A stretch of DNA of 63,926 nt from Gallibacterium anatis DSM 16844 = F 149 (GCF_000379785.1 NZ_KB903737.1:1-63926); one strand, 5' to 3'; counted from the stretch's first letter, positions 49,293-58,390 are shown. Program-made: numbers and translations. The notes: generated from the sequence alone by a model not told the origin.

Positions 49293-50756
49293 TCACGCTT
49301 TTTTACTTTTTGGCATAAATTTACCGCTAAATGCCCAAAGTAAACCGAATAACGGCGATAACCAGCAGGCAAAGGCGAACTGCGCATACAATAATGTGCT
49401 GACACCTAATGTCGCAGCCACGAAACTACCACCCATATTCCAAGGAATTAATGGTGATAACAACGTACCGCAATCCTCAATTGAACGCGTAAGAATCGTC
49501 TTGTTATAACCCAACTCTTCATATTTTTCTTTCATCAAACGCGCCGGCAAAACCAAAGTGGTATAAACATCACCGATTAATGTACCAACACCGATAACAC
49601 TGCCGTAAGTTGATAAGATCAAACCGAAGCGAGTTTTAATATATTTGTTTAGGCGATTTAAAATCGTTTTTAACGTGCCGTAATATTCCAATGAGCCAAC
49701 GAATGCCAACGCAAAGAAGGTTAACACCACCACCCACGTCATCGACATTGCACCGCCTTTAGTTAAAAGTTTGTCCACAATTTCAAGACCGGTTTTGCTC
49801 ACAGCACCGTTTTGCAAAGTGTTAAAAATATCGTGTAAACCAACGCCTTGCATCACGAAAGCGATAATGCACGATACTACTACCCCGGCATAAATAGTTG
49901 GCATTGCCGGGTATTTTCTGAATGCGGCAAACACAACGACAACAGCTGGTAATAAGGTTATCGGACTGATCACATAATTATCCATCATTGTCTGTTTGAT
50001 CTGCTCAATAGTGGTGAGATCCACCGCCTGATCGGCATACTCCATCCCAAGAATGGCATAAATAATTAACGCCACTGTCATTGCCGGAATCGTTGTCGGC
50101 AACATTCCTCTGATATGATCCCAAAGTTTCACTTCACACGCTGCCGGCGTTAAGTTGGTTGTGTCGGATAACGGCGACATTTTATCGCCGAAGAATGCGC
50201 CGGAAACGATGGCGCCACCGGTCCAATAAGCCGGAATGCCTAAGCCCATACCAATTCCCATTAGTGCCAAACCCGCCGTTCCTACCGTTCCCCAAGAAGT
50301 TCCGGTTGCAACGGAAAGAATAGAACATAGCACGCAGACGGAAACCAAGAAGGTGCTCGGTGTAAACAGACTAAAGCCGTAATAGAGAATTGTCGGCACC
50401 GTACCGGCGATAATCCAACCGCCAATCAACATTCCAACACCAAGCAACACCATAATTGCCGGAATACCGATCTGAATAACTTGCAAAAAATATTCTTCCA
50501 TTTCCTGCCATCTGGCACCACGGAACTTCAAAAACAGTCCGGTAATCAAAATACCGCAAGCTAACGGAATATGAGGCGTAAAGTCTTCATAATAGAAGAA
50601 CTGCACCATAAGAATAATTGCAGTTAAAATCAGCGGTGCTAAATCAAGTAAAACGGAATTTGATCTTGGTGTAAATTCAGGATTGGGTGTATGCATTGCA
50701 TTGTTACTATCACTATAAGATACACCTTTTCTTTCTTTAAGATTAGTATTGGTCAT
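49293..50756 (-). CDS. NhaC-family membrane carrier
   Basis: 487 residues with about twelve membrane helices, of the NhaC superfamily (GVGMLIGGWIIAGTVPTILYYG; SGAFFGDKMSPLSDTTN). Members are sodium/proton antiporters, but some branches (MleN, and LysW predicted from lysine-riboswitch control) carry organic acids or lysine. Inside this cluster, uptake of lysine or pipecolate is the likely job. Start is ATG 50756 after GGAGG; a GTG four codons earlier is possible. No lysine riboswitch is seen in the upstream 139 bp. Confidence 0.82.
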   Translation of the reverse strand: MTNTNLKERKGVSYSDSNNAMHTPNPEFTPRSNSVLLDLAPLILTAIILMVQFFYYEDFTPHIPLACGILITGLFLKFRGARWQEMEEYFLQVIQIGIPAIMVLLGVGMLIGGWIIAGTVPTILYYGFSLFTPSTFLVSVCVLCSILSVATGTSWGTVGTAGLALMGIGMGLGIPAYWTGGAIVSGAFFGDKMSPLSDTTNLTPAACEVKLWDHIRGMLPTTIPAMTVALIIYAILGMEYADQAVDLTTIEQIKQTMMDNYVISPITLLPAVVVVFAAFRKYPAMPTIYAGVVVSCIIAFVMQGVGLHDIFNTLQNGAVSKTGLEIVDKLLTKGGAMSMTWVVVLTFFALAFVGSLEYYGTLKTILNRLNKYIKTRFGLILSTYGSVIGVGTLIGDVYTTLVLPARLMKEKYEELGYNKTILTRSIEDCGTLLSPLIPWNMGGSFVAATLGVSTLLYAQFAFACWLSPLFGLLWAFSGKFMPKSKKA

Positions 50757-50850
50757 AGAGGCCTCCACAGTTTAGCTATTCCTTTCCCTTGCAGCATCAA
50801 GCGAAAGCGAGTTTTTTGTTTCTGTTTTTCAGAGTGAAAAACTTTGCAAG

Positions 50851-50879
50851 AGGTAACCAAACCGCTTATTTGGTTACCT
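50851..50879 (-). repeat. Perfect stem-loop between the AmaB-like and NhaC genes
   Basis: AGGTAACCAAA and TTTGGTTACCT, 11-bp stem and 7-base loop, 16 bases past the dehydrogenase stop. The minus strand continues CTTGCAAAG, so there is no immediate T tract. Confidence 0.75.
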
Positions 50880-50895
50880 AGATTTATTGGCGAAA

Positions 50896-52389
50896 TCAAC
50901 CAAAATTAATGCCTTGCGCCAACGGCAATTCTGTTGAGTAATTAATAGTATTAGTTTGACGACGCATATAGTTTTTCCACGCATCGGAACCTGATTCACG
51001 ACCGCCACCAGTCTCTTTTTCACCACCGAATGCACCACCGATTTCCGCACCGCTGGTACCGATATTGACATTGGCAATACCACAATCACTGCCACGATCG
51101 CTCAAAAATAGTTCTGCTTCGCGCATATTGTTAGTAAACACACAAGATGATAAGCCTTGCGGCACATCATTTTGCATTTCAATCGCCTGTTCAAAATCAT
51201 CATAGGACATTACATATAAAATCGGCGCAAAGGTTTCGTGCTTGACAACTTCGTGCTGTGTCGGCATTTCCACAATTGCCGGTTTAACGTAATAGGCTTG
51301 AGGGTAAACATCCGCCAATACACGTTCACCACCGGTTACCACACCGCCGGCAGCTTTTGCACGTTCCAATGCGGATTGCATTGCGTCAAAACTTTGTTGA
51401 TCAATCAACGGCCCGACAAGATTGCCTTCAAGCGGATGACCGATACTCACTGACGCATACGCTTTTTTGATTCTGGCAACCACTTCATCTCGAATGGAGG
51501 AGTGTACGATTAAACGGCGTAATGTAGTGCAGCGCTGCCCTGCCGTACCTACGGCGGCGAATAAAATACCGCGAATAGCTAAATCAAGATCGGCACTCGG
51601 TGTTAAGATCATTGCGTTATTACCACCAAGTTCAAGAATAGATTTACCGAATCGTGCTGCGACTTTTGGGCCAACCTCACGTCCCATTCTGGTACTACCG
51701 GTCGCACTGATTAACGGCACATCCGGATGAGAAACCAAAGCATCACCGACATCACGTTCACCGATCAATAATTGTGATAAATGTGCAGGTGCATCAGTAC
51801 CGAATTTTGCCAACGCTTTTTCAAACAAGGCTTGGCAAGCAATGGCGGTCAATGGTGTTTTTTCAGAGGGCTTCCAAATAACAGGATTACCGCAAATCAG
51901 TGCCAATGCAGTGTTCCACGACCAAACGGCAACCGGGAAATTAAAGGCTGAAATGACACCAACCACACCTAGCGGATGCCAAGTTTCACGCATATGATGC
52001 CCCGGACGTTCTGAGGCAATGGTTAAACCATATAATTGGCGAGATAAGCCGACAGCGAAATCGCAAATATCGATCATTTCTTGCACTTCGCCCAAGCCTT
52101 CCTGTTTAATTTTTCCGGCTTCCCACGAAACTAATGCACCGAGGTTTTCTTTATGTTCACGTAAAATTTCACCAAAAATGCGTACCAACTCACCACGTCT
52201 TGGTGCAGGCACCTGACGCCAAGCTTTAAATGCGGCTACTGCGTTTTTTACTTTCACATCAACAGCATCTTTTCCATCCAAATTAATCGCACCAATCTGC
52301 TCACCGGTAATTGGGCTTCTTACTTTGTAGTAACCTTGTTGATATTGTTGTTCATCAACGCCCATTGCTTGCATATAAGTCTTAATCAT
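50896..52389 (-). CDS. amaB: AmaB-like piperideine-6-carboxylate/2-aminoadipate-semialdehyde dehydrogenase
   Basis: 497-residue NAD-dependent aldehyde dehydrogenase of the ALDH7 (antiquitin) type. Catalytic residues are N150 (AFNFPVAVW), K173, E253 (LELGGNN) and C287 (AGQRCTT). ALDH7 proteins oxidise 2-aminoadipate semialdehyde, the open form of piperideine-6-carboxylate, to 2-aminoadipate, which matches AmaB of Pseudomonas putida. Its own promoter region follows the hglS terminator, with a perfect FNR palindrome about 76-89 bases upstream of the ATG. Confidence 0.85.
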   Translation of the reverse strand: MIKTYMQAMGVDEQQYQQGYYKVRSPITGEQIGAINLDGKDAVDVKVKNAVAAFKAWRQVPAPRRGELVRIFGEILREHKENLGALVSWEAGKIKQEGLGEVQEMIDICDFAVGLSRQLYGLTIASERPGHHMRETWHPLGVVGVISAFNFPVAVWSWNTALALICGNPVIWKPSEKTPLTAIACQALFEKALAKFGTDAPAHLSQLLIGERDVGDALVSHPDVPLISATGSTRMGREVGPKVAARFGKSILELGGNNAMILTPSADLDLAIRGILFAAVGTAGQRCTTLRRLIVHSSIRDEVVARIKKAYASVSIGHPLEGNLVGPLIDQQSFDAMQSALERAKAAGGVVTGGERVLADVYPQAYYVKPAIVEMPTQHEVVKHETFAPILYVMSYDDFEQAIEMQNDVPQGLSSCVFTNNMREAELFLSDRGSDCGIANVNIGTSGAEIGGAFGGEKETGGGRESGSDAWKNYMRRQTNTINYSTELPLAQGINFG

Positions 52390-52464
52390 AGTTAAACTCC
52401 GTCACAATATTTACTTTCTGAATTTATGCTGTGCGCCTTAATCAGCAAATAGACAGTACTATAT

Positions 52465-52478
52465 TTGATCAAAATCAA
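52465..52478. promoter_or_regulatory. Perfect FNR box upstream of amaB
   Basis: TTGAT-CAAA-ATCAA fits the FNR consensus at all ten conserved positions. It is palindromic and lies between the hglS terminator and amaB. A TATAGT at 52463-52458 on the minus strand is a possible -10 immediately next to the box, so a bound FNR could block the promoter when oxygen is absent. Confidence 0.75.
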
Positions 52479-52533
52479 CAAAATAATATATTTCTTGTCT
52501 ACATTCCGTTTTGGAATAGCGTTAAACAAAAAA

Positions 52534-52566
52534 AAGAACTGATAAACAAAATGTCTATCAGCTCTT
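52534..52566 (-). terminator. Terminator after the HglS-like gene
   Basis: An 11-bp stem with one G-U pair (arms 52534-52544 and 52556-52566), 11-base loop, followed on the minus strand by eight Ts. It lies 26 bp past the hglS stop and separates it from amaB. Confidence 0.88.
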
Positions 52567-52591
52567 ATTTTTTCGTAAAAATTCAACAAAT

Positions 52592-53992
52592 TTAGCTATT
52601 TTTTAATGCTTTTAACGCTGCTAAACAGGCATTTAAACTCTGTTGCTGGATATTTTGATAAATTTCATTCATATCAAACACTTTTACACCTAATGACTGT
52701 TCAAAAATTGCCTGATTTGATTGGCTATCGTAATGACCTTGCCCACCTTCACCTAAATTTGATTGGAAAATGCCCGCCGCGCTGACCGGTAAGAAATCTT
52801 CATAAACAATCGGCTCTATATCTACTACACCGTCATCGATTAATTCGGCAATATTTTCTGCCGTCAGCTGTTCAAGTGCATAATCAGACAATGCATCTTT
52901 CGGCATTGTTTTGCTTGGATAGTAGTAGAAAAATGCCAATTCTGCATCACGCAAAGCACGATAATCATCCGGGAAATCGACAAAGCTGGCTTTAAGATTT
53001 TCCATATATTGCTGTGCATTTGCTTCTGTCGGTGCCCCTCCGGTTTTTTCACGTGCCTGATTGAGCATTCGATCATACATTTCACGCCCTTTTTGTGTTA
53101 ATGCCACACCTCGTTGTTCAATTTCACCGAAACGGGCAGTATGCGTGCCGGCTTCACTACCGGTAAACTGGATAGCTTCTTCCAAAGCTTTAAAGCTGGT
53201 TTGACGCAAGAAAATCGGGCAATTACGTCTTGGAGGCCCTTCTACCACGGCTTTCGGTGTAATACCACGATCAAGCATTCCCGACTGCACTGCATCAATA
53301 TCCAATGTGCGTGGTGTTAAGTGGTTGATATGCGGTCCTTGGAAAGCCACCACATCCGCAATCAAACGATGTTGATTATGTAACTCTTCATAGAGCGATT
53401 TGCTGACAGGTGAAGTGTCGTGCCAACGGAACGTTTCCAATGCTTCGGCAACAAACTCCTGCGCATCCGCTGCATTCAATCCCCCCTGCTGTTCAAATTT
53501 TTCAATTAACTCCACTGCTCTTGCGGTAAAAATTTGACGGCGATGCAGCACCTGTTCCGCTTGCTGACGTAATTTTTCATCACTAATTAACTCTAAACGC
53601 AATAAATAGGTAAACACACGGAATGGGCTGATATTCAATGATTCCGCATCTATCGCACGAAAAGCGGTAGAATGAACCGGTACACCTGCCGGTGCTAAAT
53701 CATAATAACCGACCGGAAACATTCCCATTACAGCGAACAGACGGCGCATTGTAGACAGTTCTGACGGCAACCCTAAACGGATTGCGCCGTGGCGTTCAAT
53801 ATCCAAACGCTCCAACTCGCCTGTCGCCTCAAGTTGCGCCTTAACGGCTGGTTCATCTTTCAATACTTTTTCGTTTACATCATTCACCAACTGAATAAGC
53901 TCGCTATATAAAGGAACTTCCTGTTGATACATTTTTGACATCGCACTTGAAAATTGGCGACGAATTTCACTGGCTGCAACAAAATTACTCAC
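52592..53992 (-). CDS. hglS: HglS/YdcJ-family 2-oxoadipate dioxygenase/decarboxylase
   Basis: 466 residues of the DUF1338 (YdcJ) family. In Pseudomonas putida HglS turns 2-oxoadipate into D-2-hydroxyglutarate using oxygen and iron. Probable metal ligands are H68 (ERHGAIRLG), H224 (GPHINHLTP) and E290 (RFGEIEQRG), with R72 as a candidate substrate contact; spacing agrees with my memory of the Pseudomonas enzyme. It lies 22 bp after the aminotransferase that could make its substrate. Confidence 0.85.
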   Translation of the reverse strand: MSNFVAASEIRRQFSSAMSKMYQQEVPLYSELIQLVNDVNEKVLKDEPAVKAQLEATGELERLDIERHGAIRLGLPSELSTMRRLFAVMGMFPVGYYDLAPAGVPVHSTAFRAIDAESLNISPFRVFTYLLRLELISDEKLRQQAEQVLHRRQIFTARAVELIEKFEQQGGLNAADAQEFVAEALETFRWHDTSPVSKSLYEELHNQHRLIADVVAFQGPHINHLTPRTLDIDAVQSGMLDRGITPKAVVEGPPRRNCPIFLRQTSFKALEEAIQFTGSEAGTHTARFGEIEQRGVALTQKGREMYDRMLNQAREKTGGAPTEANAQQYMENLKASFVDFPDDYRALRDAELAFFYYYPSKTMPKDALSDYALEQLTAENIAELIDDGVVDIEPIVYEDFLPVSAAGIFQSNLGEGGQGHYDSQSNQAIFEQSLGVKVFDMNEIYQNIQQQSLNACLAALKALKNS

Positions 53993-54014
53993 GCTATCCT
54001 CCTCACTGTTCAGA

Positions 54015-55286
54015 TTAATTCGTTAATTCATTCGGTAAACTTTTTAACGCTTGCTCAAAAATAGCCAATCCCTCTTGCAGAATTTCCGGCTCAATAGTCA
54101 ATGGCGGTAATAAGCGAATAATATGGCGATAACTGCCGCTTGGCATCAATAACAACCCGGCCTCTCGCGCCGCTTTCAACAATAACGGCATCACCGCTGT
54201 GCCGTAACCATATTGCGGATGGTGCAACATAATGCCTCGCATTGCTCCGATACCGGTCATTTCACCCAACCACGGAGATATGTTTTCCTGTTGCCAACGC
54301 TGATAGGTTGATAACAAAATCTGTTCATACTGTTGTGCCTGCTGCCACAATTTTTCATCACGCATAATATCGATAACAGCCAACGCCGCCGCACACGCCA
54401 CCGGATTACCGGAATAAGTGCCGCCAAGGCTGCCTTTTAACAAGCCATCCATAAAAGAGGATTTACCGATAACCGCACCTAACGGCAAACCGCCGGCAAT
54501 ACTTTTACCGAGCAGAACTAAATCCGGCTCAACCCCTAAGTGCATAAAAGCAAACGGTTTTCCGGTACGGCCATAACCAGATTGAATTTCATCCATAATT
54601 AATGCAATGCCGTTTTGATCACAGAATTGGCGTAAATATTGGGCAAATTCAGGATCTATCGGCAAAAAACCACCCTCACCCTGCACCGGTTCAAAAATAA
54701 TTGCACCGATATTATTGATATCCGTTTCAACAGAAAATAGACGTTGCAATGCCGCTTTGGCGGTATCAACACTGATATTGTTACTCTTGCTTGGATAAGG
54801 AATGTGATAAACGCAACTTGCTAATGGACCAAGATTTTTTTTATACGGCGCAACTTTGCCGTTTAAATTGACTGTTGCTAAGGTTCTGCCGTGAAAACCG
54901 CCATCAAATGCAATTACACCGGTGCGTCCGGTTTTCATTCTGACGACTTTAAGTGCATTTTCTGCCGCTTCCGCCCCGCAATTTGTCAACATTCCGGACA
55001 AAGGCGCATTAATCGGCACTAAATCACACAGTTTCGGCATTAATTCCTGATATGGTTGATGTCCTGCCGCATTATAAGCATAATGCACCAGTTTATCCGC
55101 TTGTGCGTGAATGGCGGCAAGAATATGAGGATGACCGTGCCCGAAGTTCAGAACGCCGATCCCACCGATAAAATCGATATAACGTTTGCCTGCTTTATCC
55201 CAAACTTCTGCATTTTTTCCTTGAACTAAAGTAATAGGATGGACAATATTAAATGCATCGGTCACTTGATAATTTTCTGCTGTCAT
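54015..55286 (-). CDS. Class III aminotransferase (probable 2-aminoadipate transaminase)
   Basis: 423-residue PLP enzyme of the GabT/ornithine group. PLP Lys is K261 (LLGKSIAGGLPLG), the ring-nitrogen Asp is D232 (IMDEIQSGYGRTG), and GAEAAENALKVVR lies near 104-116. Family members act on gamma- or omega-amino acids; in this cluster 2-aminoadipate to 2-oxoadipate is the likely reaction. Direct lysine 6-aminotransferase activity is an alternative and would also feed AmaB. It lies 74 bp after the LysR gene and 22 bp before hglS. Confidence 0.82.
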   Translation of the reverse strand: MTAENYQVTDAFNIVHPITLVQGKNAEVWDKAGKRYIDFIGGIGVLNFGHGHPHILAAIHAQADKLVHYAYNAAGHQPYQELMPKLCDLVPINAPLSGMLTNCGAEAAENALKVVRMKTGRTGVIAFDGGFHGRTLATVNLNGKVAPYKKNLGPLASCVYHIPYPSKSNNISVDTAKAALQRLFSVETDINNIGAIIFEPVQGEGGFLPIDPEFAQYLRQFCDQNGIALIMDEIQSGYGRTGKPFAFMHLGVEPDLVLLGKSIAGGLPLGAVIGKSSFMDGLLKGSLGGTYSGNPVACAAALAVIDIMRDEKLWQQAQQYEQILLSTYQRWQQENISPWLGEMTGIGAMRGIMLHHPQYGYGTAVMPLLLKAAREAGLLLMPSGSYRHIIRLLPPLTIEPEILQEGLAIFEQALKSLPNELTN

Positions 55287-55298
55287 AACAATAACCCT

Positions 55299-55348
55299 TT
55301 TGCTGTGATGTTGATTTCATTGTAGAAACCGACTTTACTCACAGCAAA
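55299..55348. promoter_or_regulatory. 10-bp inverted repeat in the lysR-aminotransferase gap
   Basis: TTTGCTGTGA (55299-55308) and its exact complement TCACAGCAAA (55339-55348), with start-to-start distance 40 bp, near four helical turns. One arm lies at the aminotransferase ribosome site. A candidate operator for the adjacent LysR protein, or a translational control structure. Confidence 0.5.
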
Positions 55349-55360
55349 CGAATTAAAGTC

Positions 55361-56278
55361 TTAACTGCATTCCATTTTTTCGTTGGCCGTTTTTTCTAGA
55401 TAATTTTTTATCCATTGAATAATAATTTTCACTTTTGGCGTGCTCTCTTTATTACAAGGATAAGCCAAATAATAACCGCCCATTCCTTTAAATTTATAGT
55501 GCCACGCTTTCACCAATTGTCCGGAATCCAGCTCTTTTTGCACCATAATTTTCGGCACTAACGCAATACCGCAACCATTTTCTGCGGCAGCAATACAAGT
55601 ATAAAAAGTTTCAAATCTAGGCCCAATAAAAGAGCCGCTTAAACACACATTCTGTGCTTGAAAATAGTAGTGCCACGCACTAGGTCGGGAATTACTCTGT
55701 AATAAAATATATTGGCTAATATCCGACAACGTTTGTAACGGCTGCTTCAAATAATCCGGACGACAAACTGCCACCATCTCCTCATCAAACAAAAGGATAG
55801 ATTTCATTCCCGTCCATACGCCATCGCCGTGCAAAAAAGCGGCATCAATATTGTGATCTTCTAAAAAGAAAGGGGCGGTCATCTCTTTTATATCAAGATG
55901 AATTTTAGGGTTAGCCTTACCAAAACCTTTTAATGCCGGAACTAACCAACGTGCACAAAATGTTGGATGGGAAACAAGATTAAGCGTTTCTGTTTCAGCA
56001 CCGTGTGCCATCACATCAATCGTAGAAAGCTCGATCTGTTTCAAGATATTTTCAATTTCAATATAAAATTTTTTACCGACCGGCGTTAAATAAAGGCTTT
56101 GTGAAGAGCGCTCAAACAGTTGCAGTTGTAACAAATCTTCCAGTTGCGCCACCTGTTTACTAACGGCACTTTGTGTCATATGCAGTTCCTGCGCTGCTTT
56201 AGTAAAGCTTAAATGTCTGGCAGCAGTTTCAAAACATTGCATTGCGGTAGTTGAAGGGTATTTGCGGAAACAAAGCAT
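55361..56278 (-). CDS. LysR-family transcription regulator
   Basis: 305 residues. An N-terminal winged helix (about 8-66: FTKAAQELHMTQSAVSKQVAQLE) and a C-terminal periplasmic-binding-like effector domain. The shape resembles GcvA/AmpR-type regulators. It is the first gene of the cluster and reads in the same direction as it, so it probably controls it in response to lysine, pipecolate or an intermediate. In Pseudomonas a LysR gene also lies next to amaB and hglS. Confidence 0.88.
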   Translation of the reverse strand: MLCFRKYPSTTAMQCFETAARHLSFTKAAQELHMTQSAVSKQVAQLEDLLQLQLFERSSQSLYLTPVGKKFYIEIENILKQIELSTIDVMAHGAETETLNLVSHPTFCARWLVPALKGFGKANPKIHLDIKEMTAPFFLEDHNIDAAFLHGDGVWTGMKSILLFDEEMVAVCRPDYLKQPLQTLSDISQYILLQSNSRPSAWHYYFQAQNVCLSGSFIGPRFETFYTCIAAAENGCGIALVPKIMVQKELDSGQLVKAWHYKFKGMGGYYLAYPCNKESTPKVKIIIQWIKNYLEKTANEKMECS

Positions 56279-56301
56279 AACGAAGGCTCTCTACGATAAT
56301 T

Positions 56302-56327
56302 AAGGCATACGCCTCAGTTTATGCCTT
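56302..56327. repeat. 8-bp hairpin between lysR and tsaE
   Basis: AAGGCATA and TATGCCTT, 10-base loop, followed by a T-rich stretch on the plus strand. It lies 24 bp upstream of the lysR start. It could be part of a regulatory site for the divergent pair; no gene needs a terminator here. Confidence 0.45.
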
Positions 56328-56432
56328 TCGCTTCTTTTTTACAATCTTGTAACAAATAAAATTTATCCGTATTCAATAATTTTGCTATGATAAGCAACTT
56401 TTCTATCTTTTTTCAGGATTTCGGGATTTTTT

Positions 56433-56918
56433 ATGGCAGAATCATTAACTCTTTTTCTTGCGAATGAAGAAGCAACCATCGCTTTAGGGCAAAAGTTAAG
56501 CCGTTTTTTACGCTCTCCAACACAAAATTTTGTCATCTATCTTAATGGGCAGCTTGGTGCAGGTAAAACCACATTGACAAGAGCGATTATTCAAGCAATG
56601 GGCTATAACGGCAATGTAAAAAGCCCGACTTACGCTTTAGTGGAAGAGTATCATTTGCAGCAAAAGAGCATTTACCATTTTGATCTCTACCGTTTAAGCG
56701 ATCCGGAAGAGTTGGAGTTTATCGGTTTTCGTGACTATTTTCGCGAAAATACACTCTGTTTGCTGGAATGGGCGGAAAAAGGTGGTGATTTAATTCCACA
56801 GCCCGATTTGCTGATTAATATTGAATATCAGCAACAAGCGCGCCAAATCACGCTCACCGCAAATTCAAATATCGCTGCTCAAATGATTTGCGCTTTAAAG
56901 TCAGATCTAGCACAATAA
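56433..56918 (+). CDS. tsaE: tRNA threonylcarbamoyladenosine biosynthesis ATPase TsaE
   Basis: 161 residues. P-loop LNGQLGAGKTTLTRA near 34-48, then KSPTYALVEEY and the FDLYRL block. It powers the TsaBDE cycle making t6A37 on ANN-decoding tRNAs. First of the conserved tsaE-amiB-mutL-miaA-hfq set. Confidence 0.96.
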   Translation: MAESLTLFLANEEATIALGQKLSRFLRSPTQNFVIYLNGQLGAGKTTLTRAIIQAMGYNGNVKSPTYALVEEYHLQQKSIYHFDLYRLSDPEELEFIGFRDYFRENTLCLLEWAEKGGDLIPQPDLLINIEYQQQARQITLTANSNIAAQMICALKSDLAQ

Positions 56919-56969
56919 CGGCTGCTGTTTTTACTTTAAATAACTAACCTGTTGATATTAAAGAATAAG

Positions 56970-58388
56970 ATGAAGAAATTAACGCTATTTGTTTATTGGT
57001 TAATCACACTGCTATGTTTTTCCGTCAGTTTGTCGAGCGTTGCCGGCACATTAAAATCGATCAATATCAGTAATAACAATAAAGAAACCAGAGTCGATTT
57101 TCGCTTTAGTTTTCCAACAAAATATAGTTATTTTTATCTTGAAAAACCAAATCGTTTAATCATAGATTTTTCTAATAGTGATAGCGTTCGTGGCATTTTA
57201 CCTCGTAAGAATAACACTAATCTACAAAGCATTGAACAAGCAAAAGCGGCTCGTCCAAATAATCTTAGAGTTGTATTACGGCTAGAACAAAGTGTTCGTG
57301 CCATTTTTATGCACAACAACAATACCATTTCAGTAAAAATTGCTAATCCGAACGGTACAAATAAAACGGTTGCTGTCAAAAATAATGATAAAAAAAGCAT
57401 CCCCTCAAAAACAAACCGAAAAGAAGCAAGTGTTAATTTTTCGCCACCAACTACAACACCATATCGTGCATCTACATACATTGTAGCCATTGACCCAGGA
57501 CACGGTGGTAAAGATCCAGGTGCTATTGGTAAAATTCTAAAGATCAAAGAAAAAAATATCACTCTTTCTATTGCTAAAGAGCTAAAAGCATTGCTTGACC
57601 GAGATCCAAACTTTAAAGCAGTTTTAACTCGTTCTGGCGATTATTTTATTTCTGTGCCGGATCGTTCTGATATTGCGCGTAAATATAAAGCCAATTTTTT
57701 AATTTCCATTCACGCCGATTCTGCGCCCAGCACTTCACCGAAAGGGGCTTCGGTGTGGGTGCTTTCTAACCGCAGAGCCAACAATGAAATGGGGAAATGG
57801 CTTGAAGATCACGAAAAGCAGTCTGAACTGTTGGGCGGTGCCGGTAATGTACTCTCTACCCATAATGAAAAATATCTAGGACAAACCGTGCTTGACTTAC
57901 AATTCGGGCATTCACAACGGGTCGGTTATGAACTTGGTGATAATATTTTGCGCCGTTTCGGTCAAATTGCGCAATTAAGCCGCAAGGAGCCACAGCACGC
58001 CAGCCTTGGCGTATTACGTGCACCGGATATCCCTTCGGTATTGGTGGAAACCGGATTTGTCAGCAATAAAGTCGAAGAGCAAAAGCTGAATACTCTTTCT
58101 TATCGCCGTCAAATTGCTCAGGCGATTTACAAAGGGTTGGTTGACTACCGCCGTAATAATTTAAGCAGTTCAGCACCGGCACCAAGCCATAGCAAGAGCG
58201 ATAAACAGCGACATAATGCCACTAAAAATGAGAAATTACCGACATTCCATACTGTCGGCAAAGATGAAACCCTGTACCGTATTTCACGTACTTACAATAT
58301 TTCTGTCAGTCGATTGTTAAAACTCAATCCTAAATTAAACCCGGATCATCTTTTAGTCGGACAAAAAGTACGATTAACGGAGAATTAA
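56970..58388 (+). CDS. amiB: N-acetylmuramoyl-L-alanine amidase (AmiB type, LysM)
   Basis: 472-residue periplasmic amidase that splits septal peptidoglycan during cell separation. A signal peptide covers about 1-25, followed by an AMIN domain (about 30-125) that binds the wall, the zinc amidase domain from [14 protein letters not shown], with SIHADSAP and [10 protein letters not shown], and a C-terminal LysM repeat ([13 protein letters not shown]). Start taken as ATG 56970; an in-frame TTG six codons earlier has no advantage. Confidence 0.94.
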   Translation: MKKLTLFVYWLITLLCFSVSLSSVAGTLKSINISNNNKETRVDFRFSFPTKYSYFYLEKPNRLIIDFSNSDSVRGILPRKNNTNLQSIEQAKAARPNNLRVVLRLEQSVRAIFMHNNNTISVKIANPNGTNKTVAVKNNDKKSIPSKTNRKEASVNFSPPTTTPYRASTYIVAIDPGHGGKDPGAIGKILKIKEKNITLSIAKELKALLDRDPNFKAVLTRSGDYFISVPDRSDIARKYKANFLISIHADSAPSTSPKGASVWVLSNRRANNEMGKWLEDHEKQSELLGGAGNVLSTHNEKYLGQTVLDLQFGHSQRVGYELGDNILRRFGQIAQLSRKEPQHASLGVLRAPDIPSVLVETGFVSNKVEEQKLNTLSYRRQIAQAIYKGLVDYRRNNLSSSAPAPSHSKSDKQRHNATKNEKLPTFHTVGKDETLYRISRTYNISVSRLLKLNPKLNPDHLLVGQKVRLTEN

Positions 58389-58390
58389 TT

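Noticed and set aside
50757-50895. Lysine riboswitch before the NhaC-family gene
   Set aside because: The gap is only 139 bp, holds one simple hairpin, and lacks the multi-helix conserved core of the L box.
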